A DNA stretch of 24,556 nucleotides. Source: a virus. How positions within the stretch are numbered: the stretch's first letter is position 1; each line of letters begins with the position of its first letter. Positions 17,348-22,696 of the stretch are shown piece after piece. The notes beneath the pieces were generated by a model. That model saw only the letters and a list, made by a program, of their open reading frames with translations, made no database searches and was not told where the DNA came from. The stretch spans positions 1 to 24,556 of the IMG/VR virus record IMGVR_UViG_3300020400_000039, one strand, 5' to 3'. The translations under genes were made by a program, and so were the position numbers.

Positions 17348-17608
17348 TCAACGTTTCTTCGGTCTTTTACTCATACGCCCACCTGCGGCTCTATTTTTCT
17401 TCGGGCTTTGTAGAGTGTAACCATCTTTATTTGAGCCACCTTTACTTAATGCTTTTTTGTGTGCAATGTCCTTACCTTTGCGATTCACACCTTTTTTATC
17501 CAGACGTCTCCTCGCACGTTGCCGTTCCATGCGGTCCTCATGTTCGCCTCTGGCTTTCTGTTGTTTGTACTCTTTCTTATACGGTCGTGGTTTATTTTTG
17601 TAAGGCAT
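17348..17608 (-). CDS. Small basic HNH-like protein, degenerate motif (86 aa)
   Basis: The start is ATG 17608, 2 nt after the upstream stop; GGAAGGAA lies just upstream. The protein is extremely basic (Lys/Arg-rich throughout) and its second half resembles the phage mini-HNH family: GKDIAHKKALSKGG with H50, then a loop and SPKKNRA with N72-R73. In typical members an Asn-Leu pair lies between these; here the place reads GYTL (63-66), so the central Asn is missing and cleavage activity is uncertain. It sits between the PD-(D/E)XK nuclease and the helicase, fitting a role in DNA processing. It might instead be a nucleic-acid-binding protein that has lost catalysis. HNH assignment is moderate; activity is unproven. 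Confidence 0.55.
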   Translation of the reverse strand: MPYKNKPRPYKKEYKQQKARGEHEDRMERQRARRRLDKKGVNRKGKDIAHKKALSKGGSNKDGYTLQSPKKNRAAGGRMSKRPKKR

Positions 17609-17610
17609 GA

Positions 17611-18276
17611 TTAGTTCCTTCCGTTGTGGACACATTCTAGTACGGGGCAGTGATGGTAACACAACCCTGAAGGTCTCGGGTTCCATACATCTGTCTCATA
17701 TGCTTTTTCCATTCTAGCATACTTCTTTAGCCATTTCCCCCACAAATCAAAACTACTCTCGATTTTATACTCGGCCTCTATCATTTCATTAGCAACAACA
17801 AATAACAGTGCGGCATTGATATGTTTTATATCTGGAAATTTTTTAAAGATGCTTAGAGCCATAAGTTCAAGCTGTCCTTTGTCGGCATACTTTGTAGATT
17901 TGCCTGTCTTGTAATCTACAATCCACGCTCGCTCTCCTAACGTATCTACGATAGCGAGATCTACAATACCACGGAACCAGACATCTTTGTCTTTGAAGCC
18001 ACAAGGTTTCAGGTCTCTGGTAAGTCCTAATCTTTGCTCAGTTAACTTCGTACCTCTAATGTCCAGCAGCTCATCGAGAGTTCCCTTAACAAACATAAAC
18101 TCGTCTGGGAGTGGTTTATTCTCCCCAACATAATCTTCTGCCGCCTTGTGCATTGCAGTTCCATACGCCATCGCGTCTGTTTGAACAACAGGATATTCGT
18201 TTAACACAGTCACATGGTAAAACTGTTTGGGGCAAGTCTCGAAAGACTTTAATCTACTGAACGACCAAGTTGTCAT
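17611..18276 (-). CDS. PD-(D/E)XK exonuclease of the Cas4/RecB type with candidate Fe-S cluster
   Basis: The start is ATG 18276, overlapping the polymerase stop (ATGA) with GGAG 7 nt upstream; a TTG two codons earlier is only 1 nt from GGAG. The 221-aa protein has the PDDEXK_1 layout: SFSRLKSFETCPKQFYH (C15), YGTAMHKAAEDY (H43), RGIVDLAIVD (D106), WIVDYKTGKS (D121, K123) and QLELMAL (Q135). At the C-terminus LCYHHCPVLEC supplies C206, C210 and C215. One N-terminal plus three C-terminal cysteines is the arrangement that holds a 4Fe-4S cluster in Cas4 and AddB nucleases. All catalytic residues are present. It probably resects DNA ends for recombination or processes replication products together with the SNF2 helicase and SSB. 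No CRISPR array is visible, so it should not be called Cas4. Confidence 0.85.
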   Translation of the reverse strand: MTTWSFSRLKSFETCPKQFYHVTVLNEYPVVQTDAMAYGTAMHKAAEDYVGENKPLPDEFMFVKGTLDELLDIRGTKLTEQRLGLTRDLKPCGFKDKDVWFRGIVDLAIVDTLGERAWIVDYKTGKSTKYADKGQLELMALSIFKKFPDIKHINAALLFVVANEMIEAEYKIESSFDLWGKWLKKYARMEKAYETDVWNPRPSGLCYHHCPVLECVHNGRN

Positions 18277-20096
18277 TCGCAATCTCCATAACTCTTACCC
18301 AGACCACTCTCACAGTCTATGGGTAATCCACCGGCCCAATCAGGTGTCGTACGCATACACCTCTCTATATACTCTTGTGCTTCCGCAGCGAGCGGGTCAG
18401 GTACGCAACATACGATACTATCATGGACGGTTAGTACTACTCTATATTTTTTAGCTATTTGTAACATTTGATGCCCTATAATACAACGAGCAATAGCTTG
18501 GCATACATTCTCGACTACCTTGCCACCATATATTCTAGTGCGACCTTGGCGTGTTTTGTAATGATACTCAGTTCGCCCGCCCTCCGTGCTAGCATCTAAA
18601 TCAGTGTAAGACATCTCTAGCTGTGATGGCAACACGATTGACCGGGAAGGCACGTTAACGTCAAGCACTCCAGATCGACCAAACTTGAACAGGCTGTCGT
18701 TGTGCATTTCTTTTATACACCTGTTTGCCGCTTGCCATAAATCTCCGATATATGGGTACGTCTCTCTGTATACAGATATAATCCGCTTCGCCTCCGCCTC
18801 GGGTACTTCATACCCAAAGGTCTTGAGTTGCGCTCCGAACTTCATATACCCCATACCGTACCCAGCGCCCAAGATCGTAGTCTTTCCTACAAATCTTTGA
18901 TCTTTGGTAACTTGGTCTTCGGGGACGTCGTAGATAGAACTAGCCATCTTTACATAGACGTCTTCACCGTTAGCAAACTGACTAACTAAGTCATCTTGTT
19001 CGGATAGCCAAGCTAATACTCGTGCTTCGATTTGAGAACTATCTGCATCTATAAGAGTGTGACCGACTGGAGCCTTGATACTCTTTTTTAGTTTCTTACC
19101 GTTGACCCCACGGCTTGGTAAATTTTGTAAGTTTATCTTGTCATCTCCACCCCATCTCCCTGTATGTGCGGCATAGTAACGGACGGGTACAGGGAGCAGC
19201 CCACGCTTCGCAATAGATATAAACCTCTCTGTACGTGTTTCTTCCAAAGTGCTTTTAGTACCCAGTCGAGCGGCAACTAGAGATTGCACCTTGTCGTTCT
19301 CATGTTCTGCTAACGCCTTAAACCCCTCATCTGATTTTGCAAATGCAAATGTCTCTTTCCCTGTTGTCGGGCTTACTTTCATGGGTGGCTCTACACCAAG
19401 ACTTATTAGCAGTGCGGCAAACTTGGGGTTGGACATCAACTCCTCTTTCGCTACTCCTGCTTCTTCCAACAACGTGTCTTTACGTAAACGTGTCTCGGTA
19501 AGATGCTCTTGTAGCGCAGCCAAATCAAGACGTAGCGTTGGCTCAATATACATTCTTAATGTAAGGTCTATTAGTTCTAACTCTTTTTGGGGAAAGTTGG
19601 GCAACATCAGTTTGAATATGTCATATGTCAGATCAACATCGTTTATAGCATACTCAGCAAATCGAGATAACTCTTCGGTAGTGAAGTCACCTATATGTTT
19701 ACCCATTGTGTTCTGTATTTCTGTACCTTTGACTCCAACACCATATCTTTCGGCTACGTTTTTTAGCGATACACTTTGATCTACACCATGTAATGCTCTT
19801 GCCATACACAGGGTATCAAGCCAAACTTTCGGACGTACATCATATAGCCAGTTCAATATCGCACCGTCGAACATCGTGTTGTGACAGAGGATAGCGCACC
19901 CAGAGAAGTCTGCTTCTGATAAGAAACTCCTGACCCGTGCAGCACCCTCTATCCAAAACGTAGGTCTGTCACCTATCTTTATTGCAAGCCCTATAACCTC
20001 GAACCTTTCGTCACGCACGTACTCCTCAGTCGTTAGTTTGCGTAACGAATACTCTCTATCGTAATAGGTTTCGAAGTCTAGGGTTACAAAGTTCAC
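18273..20096 (-). CDS. Family A DNA polymerase with 3'-5' proofreading exonuclease
   Basis: 607 aa, starting at GTG 20096, which overlaps the upstream stop (GTGA); there is no strong ribosome binding site, so translation is probably coupled. The exonuclease domain shows LDFETYY (D7, E9), CHNTMFDGAIL and YAINDVDLTY. The polymerase domain shows GRWGGDDKINLQNLP, motif A LIDADSSQIEAR (D352), motif B RFVGKTTILGAGYG (R401, K405, Y413) and motif C LTVHDSIV (H558, D559). The position equivalent to E. coli Phe762 and T7 Tyr526 is Leu409. At this length it is a compact T7-like enzyme without a 5' nuclease domain and without a DnaJ-like zinc insertion. It is the replicative polymerase of this phage, working with the primase-helicase and SSB encoded downstream. 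Confidence 0.95.
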   Translation of the reverse strand: MNFVTLDFETYYDREYSLRKLTTEEYVRDERFEVIGLAIKIGDRPTFWIEGAARVRSFLSEADFSGCAILCHNTMFDGAILNWLYDVRPKVWLDTLCMARALHGVDQSVSLKNVAERYGVGVKGTEIQNTMGKHIGDFTTEELSRFAEYAINDVDLTYDIFKLMLPNFPQKELELIDLTLRMYIEPTLRLDLAALQEHLTETRLRKDTLLEEAGVAKEELMSNPKFAALLISLGVEPPMKVSPTTGKETFAFAKSDEGFKALAEHENDKVQSLVAARLGTKSTLEETRTERFISIAKRGLLPVPVRYYAAHTGRWGGDDKINLQNLPSRGVNGKKLKKSIKAPVGHTLIDADSSQIEARVLAWLSEQDDLVSQFANGEDVYVKMASSIYDVPEDQVTKDQRFVGKTTILGAGYGMGYMKFGAQLKTFGYEVPEAEAKRIISVYRETYPYIGDLWQAANRCIKEMHNDSLFKFGRSGVLDVNVPSRSIVLPSQLEMSYTDLDASTEGGRTEYHYKTRQGRTRIYGGKVVENVCQAIARCIIGHQMLQIAKKYRVVLTVHDSIVCCVPDPLAAEAQEYIERCMRTTPDWAGGLPIDCESGLGKSYGDCE

Positions 20097-20524
20097 AGTT
20101 GAGTGATCTCGCCGCCCAAGGACATATACCCACAGACATCTACGTAGTTGTCTATGTTCTTTGTGCCGTCGCCATGTAGCCTTGCTACTTTCATCAAGGC
20201 CAACATGATCGGTACATCATCAACAGATATGAAATCTCTAAGTCCAAGGTGGGCGTTCCAGTATGCCGCCATAAGTACAAAGTTGTTCTCGGCATCGCCA
20301 TGCTGTTCGGCTCTATCTCCGTTAACTAAATTCTTTGCTGTATCCAGTACATCGGATCTAGTTAGTTTCTTTGGAGCATCTAATATTTCTTGTGGTGTTC
20401 CAATTTTTTTCTTAATGCTCAGTGCATACCCATAGGATATACCTACGGCATCCGCTAGTTCTCTAGCTGTTGCGCTTTTGTTTTTTAATAAATACTTCCA
20501 CGCCTTTTCTTGTTTCTTACCCAT
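20093..20524 (-). CDS. HTH plus DUF6378-like protein (143 aa)
   Basis: Starts at ATG 20524 with GGGAG and 6-nt spacing. Residues 5-42 form a helix-turn-helix (KAWKYLLKNKSATARELAD, then AVGISYGYALSIKKKIG). Residues 70-143 match a domain I know as DUF6378: RAEQHGDAENNFVLMAAYWNAH, DDVPIMLALMKVARL, NIDNYVDVCGYMSLGGE. This helical domain, widespread in phages, resembles small all-alpha MazG-like folds in its D...K/R...DxxxDxxGY pattern, but no activity is established to my knowledge. The HTH fusion suggests DNA binding, perhaps regulation of the polymerase gene that overlaps its stop by 4 nt. The final residues (GGEITQL) are short for the family. Confidence 0.7.
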   Translation of the reverse strand: MGKKQEKAWKYLLKNKSATARELADAVGISYGYALSIKKKIGTPQEILDAPKKLTRSDVLDTAKNLVNGDRAEQHGDAENNFVLMAAYWNAHLGLRDFISVDDVPIMLALMKVARLHGDGTKNIDNYVDVCGYMSLGGEITQL

Positions 20525-20536
20525 ACTTGTCTCCCA

Positions 20537-20725
20537 TTAACAGTATATGTGTCTTCCTGCTTCTTGCAGGTTCTTAACGTATTTTTTTAACTCACGTCTT
20601 GCTCTTGCTAGATCGTTCTTGACGTTTGGATGGCTATCCAATCGATTATTTTCTACTTCATATTTGTCTACTTCGTTACGTAGGAACCGTAACTCCGCTT
20701 CCTCCGCTTTTGTTAAACTCTGCAT
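20537..20725 (-). CDS. Short coiled-coil protein (62 aa)
   Basis: ATG 20725 is preceded by GAGGG at suitable spacing. Most of the protein is charged helix with coiled-coil character (KAEEAELRFLRNEVDKYEVEN, then LARARRELKKYVKNLQEAG), ending RHIYC. It begins inside the 3' end of the VRR-NUC gene (50-nt overlap in another frame) and is followed after 12 nt by the HTH-DUF6378 gene. No homologous family comes to mind; it may be an oligomerisation or adaptor factor. The ribosome binding site and tight packing support a real gene. Confidence 0.55.
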   Translation of the reverse strand: MQSLTKAEEAELRFLRNEVDKYEVENNRLDSHPNVKNDLARARRELKKYVKNLQEAGRHIYC

Positions 20726-21008
20726 TATCTTCCCTCAATAGTTCATTTATACTGGATAGATTATCTTCATTTATAACCAGAGCTATCCCTCCCTGACTAT
20801 CAATATCTTTCAGGTTTTTCATCTGTAACGCTGTGGGTTTATTATTTCCCGCTTTTGTTTCGATACCAAAGAACCTACCTCTGTAGCATCCAACAATGTC
20901 GGGTACACCGCTACGCCCATACCCACCTGTCATCGGAAAGAAATAGTACGCACCCATTTCTTTTAGCTTGTTCGTAACTTTACGTTTTACTTTTGCTTCT
21001 GGTGTCAT
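20676..21008 (-). CDS. VRR-NUC domain nuclease
   Basis: A 110-aa stand-alone VRR-NUC protein of the PD-(D/E)XK superfamily. It shows an N-terminal helix with E4 (PEAKVKRKVTNKLKEMGAYYF), then GGYGRSGVPDIVGCYRGRF with D37, FGIETKAGNNKPTALQ with E50, K52 and Q62, and a final strand GIALVI. These are the full set of catalytic residues. Phage VRR-NUC proteins cut branched DNA such as Holliday junctions or flaps and commonly occur next to SNF2 helicase and PolA genes, as here. ATG 21008 lies inside the end of the 55-aa gene and lacks a clear ribosome binding site, so coupling is likely. The C-terminal tail (KSGGSGVTVPT) is short and flexible. Confidence 0.88.
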   Translation of the reverse strand: MTPEAKVKRKVTNKLKEMGAYYFFPMTGGYGRSGVPDIVGCYRGRFFGIETKAGNNKPTALQMKNLKDIDSQGGIALVINEDNLSSINELLREDNAEFNKSGGSGVTVPT

Positions 21009-21147
21009 TTCTTTTAGCTATCTCTTTTAACTTTTGTACCAACTCAGCCTTGTTTGGTTTAGCAAATCTCTGAGGCTGACGTTCTTTTAATTTAGTAAAG
21101 CCCATTCTTTTTTGGGTTCTTTCATGCTGATGTTTTTCTTTTACCAT
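20980..21147 (-). CDS. Small basic protein (55 aa)
   Basis: A short reading frame fills the otherwise empty gap between the 223-aa gene and VRR-NUC. ATG 21147 has GAGG 5 nt upstream, itself overlapped by the TGA of the preceding gene, and the frame runs to a TAA at 20980-20982, overlapping the nuclease start by 29 nt. The protein is strongly basic and hydrophilic (MVKEKHQHERTQKRM at the start, VQKLKEIAKRNDTRSKSKT at the end), with no membrane segment or known motif. Tight spacing and a good ribosome binding site argue that it is real. It may bind nucleic acid or assist the nuclease; I do not recognise it. Confidence 0.55.
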   Translation of the reverse strand: MVKEKHQHERTQKRMGFTKLKERQPQRFAKPNKAELVQKLKEIAKRNDTRSKSKT

Positions 21148-21154
21148 TTTACCC

Positions 21155-21826
21155 TCACACAGCTTTCATTACTTCTAGATGTTTCTGTTCATACCCATAG
21201 TCTGCTATAAATTCACGCATCTTTGCCCTAGCTTCTTTTAGCGTGTGGAAATACAGTATCGTGTGACCTTCTTTACCCAAAGGCACATTGCTCATAATAA
21301 GTGCATACTTCATACCTGTTGCTCTCCTTTTATCTTTGTCAGGGAATTGACGAAACGCATACTGCTTATCCCTATTCAAACGCCTCTGTAATTTGATGAA
21401 CGGTATTCTCTTCTGCCACTCGGATATACCTTTGGCATGAGCGGCAGATATGACGTTAACTAACTTTTTGTCGTAGCTACGTCTCTTACCTACTGTGACC
21501 TCTATGTCTTCGATAGGTGCATTCGCCGGTACAGTAAAAACATTATCACACACAGACACGTCTAAACCAGACTTCAGACACGCGACAATGTTGCTTATCT
21601 CTTCTTCACCAACACGATCAAAGTTCTTGTCGATGATTGCTGACGAAGTAAACTCGTCTACTTCATCCAGATCTACGTCATCCCAATTCTCTAGATCTTT
21701 ATCAGACACGTAAAAAATTTGAGTGTATTTCTTACCGCCATTTGAGGGTTTCTTATACCACCTGTTAGCGCGGATCTTACGTAACGCTTGTTCTTCTTCT
21801 TCAAGTTCTTTACGTAGTGTGTTCAT
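21155..21826 (-). CDS. Hypothetical phage protein (223 aa)
   Basis: I place the start at ATG 21826, preceded by AAGGAG; the frame extends further upstream but those codons precede the ribosome binding site and cross the intergenic region. The protein opens with a charged helix (LRKELEEEEQALRKIRANRWYKKP), continues with an acidic stretch (ENWDDVDLDEVDEF), a central part with FTVPANAPIEDIEVTVGKRR, and a basic region (KRIPFIKLQRRLNRDK). It ends in an alpha/beta unit (HTILYFHTLKEARAKMREFIADYGY). I recognise no family and no catalytic signature. It begins a tightly packed run of genes leading to VRR-NUC and the polymerase, so an accessory replication role is possible but unsupported by motifs. Confidence 0.65.
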   Translation of the reverse strand: MNTLRKELEEEEQALRKIRANRWYKKPSNGGKKYTQIFYVSDKDLENWDDVDLDEVDEFTSSAIIDKNFDRVGEEEISNIVACLKSGLDVSVCDNVFTVPANAPIEDIEVTVGKRRSYDKKLVNVISAAHAKGISEWQKRIPFIKLQRRLNRDKQYAFRQFPDKDKRRATGMKYALIMSNVPLGKEGHTILYFHTLKEARAKMREFIADYGYEQKHLEVMKAV

Positions 21827-21903
21827 TGTGCGGTCTCCTTGGTAATGAACAAACCAACCCAATTCTCCGCACTGACAGTGTTTTCGGGAAAACAACCTAC
21901 TGG

Positions 21904-21932
21904 AAAAAAACCCGCCCACCGCTGTCTGGGGC
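21904..21932 (-). terminator. Weak terminator-like element after the short regulatory-region gene
   Basis: On the minus strand GCCC (21929-21932) can pair with GGGC (21914-21917) around an 11-nt loop, followed by GGG and then seven T (complement of 21904-21910). The U run is strong but the stem is short and three bases away from it, so this is only a candidate for ending the short transcript that covers 21986-22228. Confidence 0.3.
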
Positions 21933-21957
21933 TATTCAAAATAACTGGTATAGCACT

Positions 21958-21977
21958 TGTTATCGACCACGATAACA
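21958..21977. promoter_or_regulatory. 20-bp palindrome (copy 2)
   Basis: TGTTATC and GATAACA, 7 bp each, flank a 6-bp spacer. The arms are identical to those at 17328-17347, and on the minus strand the two copies agree at 18 of 22 positions including the trailing AG. It lies in the 159-nt gap between the 21986-22228 gene and the 223-aa gene, 9 nt past the former's stop. A dimeric regulator operator is the simplest reading. Confidence 0.6.
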
Positions 21978-21985
21978 GAACGTGT

Positions 21986-22228
21986 TTACTTGTATATCCA
22001 AAAGTCATGTTCACTTATGCGCTTCCCGACACCGTCTATGGAGCCTGTCGATCTTTTACCCCAATCACAAAATGAGAGTGCCGACAGTTTTCTCCTTACC
22101 CATTCGGGCAAATCAGTTTCCGACATATATACCCCTGAAATATCTTTTTCAAGAGAAAACTTATCAATACTTGTAATTTTTATATGAGATGTGTCTGTAC
22201 GTATCGATACGTGATATAAATTATCCAT
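21986..22228 (-). CDS. Short protein sharing a C-terminal motif with the 306-aa protein
   Basis: The frame from ATG 22228 encodes 80 aa. An internal ATG at 22126 has AGGGG with 5-nt spacing and would give 46 aa, whereas ATG 22228 has no ribosome binding site and would coincide with the predicted transcription start (leaderless). The last 40 residues read LPEWVRRKLSALSFCDWGK, then SIDGVGKRISEHDFWIY. This matches the end of the 306-aa protein encoded at 22697-23617 (LTEDEKRKISSLSFGDNG, DGVGYKAASNCYYI): shared RK-[LI]-S-x-LSF-x-D-x-G and DGVG followed by an aromatic strand. The short version from 22126 would be this motif alone. Function unknown; a stand-alone copy of a small recognition domain is plausible. 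Confidence 0.6.
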   Translation of the reverse strand: MDNLYHVSIRTDTSHIKITSIDKFSLEKDISGVYMSETDLPEWVRRKLSALSFCDWGKRSTGSIDGVGKRISEHDFWIYK

Positions 22229-22234
22229 ACGTAA

Positions 22235-22263
22235 AATATAGGTTGACTCTAAATAAAATACAA
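22235..22263 (-). promoter_or_regulatory. Leftward promoter-like element
   Basis: On the minus strand TTGTAT (22258-22263) is followed after exactly 17 nt by TATATT (22235-22240), a plausible sigma70-type promoter reading toward 21986-22228 and possibly further into the replication genes. Transcription would begin near 22228, at or next to the first ATG of that gene. Matches to consensus are moderate. Confidence 0.45.
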
Positions 22264-22269
22264 CCTATA
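22237..22269. repeat. 9-bp inverted repeat spanning two opposed promoters
   Basis: TATAGGTTG (22237-22245) and CAACCTATA (22261-22269) are perfect inverted copies separated by 15 bp. Each arm covers one promoter's -10 region together with the opposed promoter's -35 region. A symmetric protein bound here would block both promoters at once. As RNA it would be a 9-bp hairpin with a 15-nt loop. Confidence 0.6.
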
Positions 22270-22271
22270 AA
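22243..22271 (+). promoter_or_regulatory. Rightward sigma70-like promoter facing a gene-free stretch
   Basis: TTGACT (22243-22248) and TATAAA (22266-22271) are separated by exactly 17 nt, each one base from consensus, the best promoter match I found in the window. No + strand protein gene with a ribosome binding site follows. The transcript, starting near 22278, would meet the hairpin at 22302-22349 within about 70 nt. Confidence 0.55.
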
Positions 22272-22277
22272 TAAATT

Positions 22278-22358
22278 GCTTAGATCTGTGATATCAGAGC
22301 GAGGGGCGCGGCGTTTCCTTTTTTTCGATATTAAATCCACCGCGCCCCTTATTATTTT
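22278..22358 (+). ncRNA. Candidate small RNA (about 80 nt)
   Basis: This stretch lies between a near-consensus + strand promoter and a GC-rich hairpin with a T-rich tail, with genes on the opposite strand on both sides. The predicted RNA has a small 5' hairpin possibility (CTG-TGATAT-CAG), an unpaired purine-rich linker and the terminal 10-bp hairpin with a 28-nt loop containing seven U. It would end at the complement of the stop codon of the 109-aa gene, so it would not be an extended antisense unless the terminator leaks. The call rests only on promoter plus terminator geometry. Confidence 0.4.
22302..22358 (+). terminator. GC-rich hairpin with T-rich tail
   Basis: AGGGGCGCGG (22302-22311) pairs perfectly over 10 bp with CCGCGCCCCT (22340-22349), enclosing a 28-nt loop. 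On the + strand TTATTATTTT follows (22349-22358), a usable U-rich tail. On the minus strand the stem follows the 109-aa gene stop but is trailed by CGCTCTG with no U run, so for leftward transcripts it would be a 3' stabilising or Rho-related structure rather than an intrinsic terminator. Confidence 0.6.
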
Positions 22359-22686
22359 ACTTCTCTACCTTAACGTCAGTGTCGAATTGGTCAGATACCT
22401 TGGCATCAGGTGTGAACCTAGCGTTGGCAAAAAAGTTATTAACAACACCATCAAACTCAGACACCTTCTGAGATAATCTCCACGAGATTTGCTCGTTTAC
22501 ATCGTCAAATAGTTCATCCCTCATTTGTGTCATATCCACAGGTCTACGGTTGATCTGCTGTTTTAACTCTGCATTGATATCTTCTTGTTCTCTGACAAAG
22601 TTACGTAGATCATTCTGTATTCGTAGAATATTCAAAGACATTTGTGTCACAACTTTCTGCAACTCTTTCATGTTATCTTTACTCAT
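22357..22686 (-). CDS. Coiled-coil hypothetical protein (109 aa)
   Basis: The start is ATG 22686, with GGGAG and 6-nt spacing; upstream in-frame codons overlap the preceding gene in another frame. The first 60 residues form a long helix with heptad-like spacing (MKELQKVVTQMSLNILRIQN, then LRNFVREQEDINAELKQQIN), followed by an acidic helical part (MRDELFDDVNEQISWRLSQK) and a tail (ARFTPDAKVSDQFDTDVKVEK). No family is recognised. Its initiation region, GGGAGACAAGT-ATG-R-GTAA, is almost identical to that of the HTH-DUF6378 gene. It is the last gene of the rightmost leftward group, its stop lying 7 nt from the GC hairpin. A structural or adaptor role is possible. Confidence 0.6.
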   Translation of the reverse strand: MSKDNMKELQKVVTQMSLNILRIQNDLRNFVREQEDINAELKQQINRRPVDMTQMRDELFDDVNEQISWRLSQKVSEFDGVVNNFFANARFTPDAKVSDQFDTDVKVEK

Positions 22687-22696
22687 ACTTGTCTCC

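Noticed and set aside
17611-18276. Cas4 as part of a CRISPR system
   Set aside because: The fold and cysteines fit, but no repeat array or other cas gene is present; phage exonuclease is the safer name.
18273-20096. HMO-2011-type polymerase with a DnaJ-like zinc insertion
   Set aside because: No CxxCxGxG repeats occur in the protein; it is a plain exonuclease-polymerase of 607 aa.
21823-22014. 63-aa minus-strand frame between the short gene and the 223-aa gene
   Set aside because: No convincing ribosome binding site, starts with GTG, and its codons cover palindrome copy 2, the U-run hairpin and the next gene's AAGGAG; a control region explains it better.
21839-22075. 78-aa plus-strand frame in the same gap
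   Set aside because: Runs against the gene direction, lacks a ribosome binding site and overlaps the better supported minus-strand gene at 21986-22228.
22189-22476. 95-aa plus-strand frame after the rightward promoter
   Set aside because: Its start codon lies upstream of the promoter, and the frame passes through the GC hairpin into the complement of the 109-aa gene.
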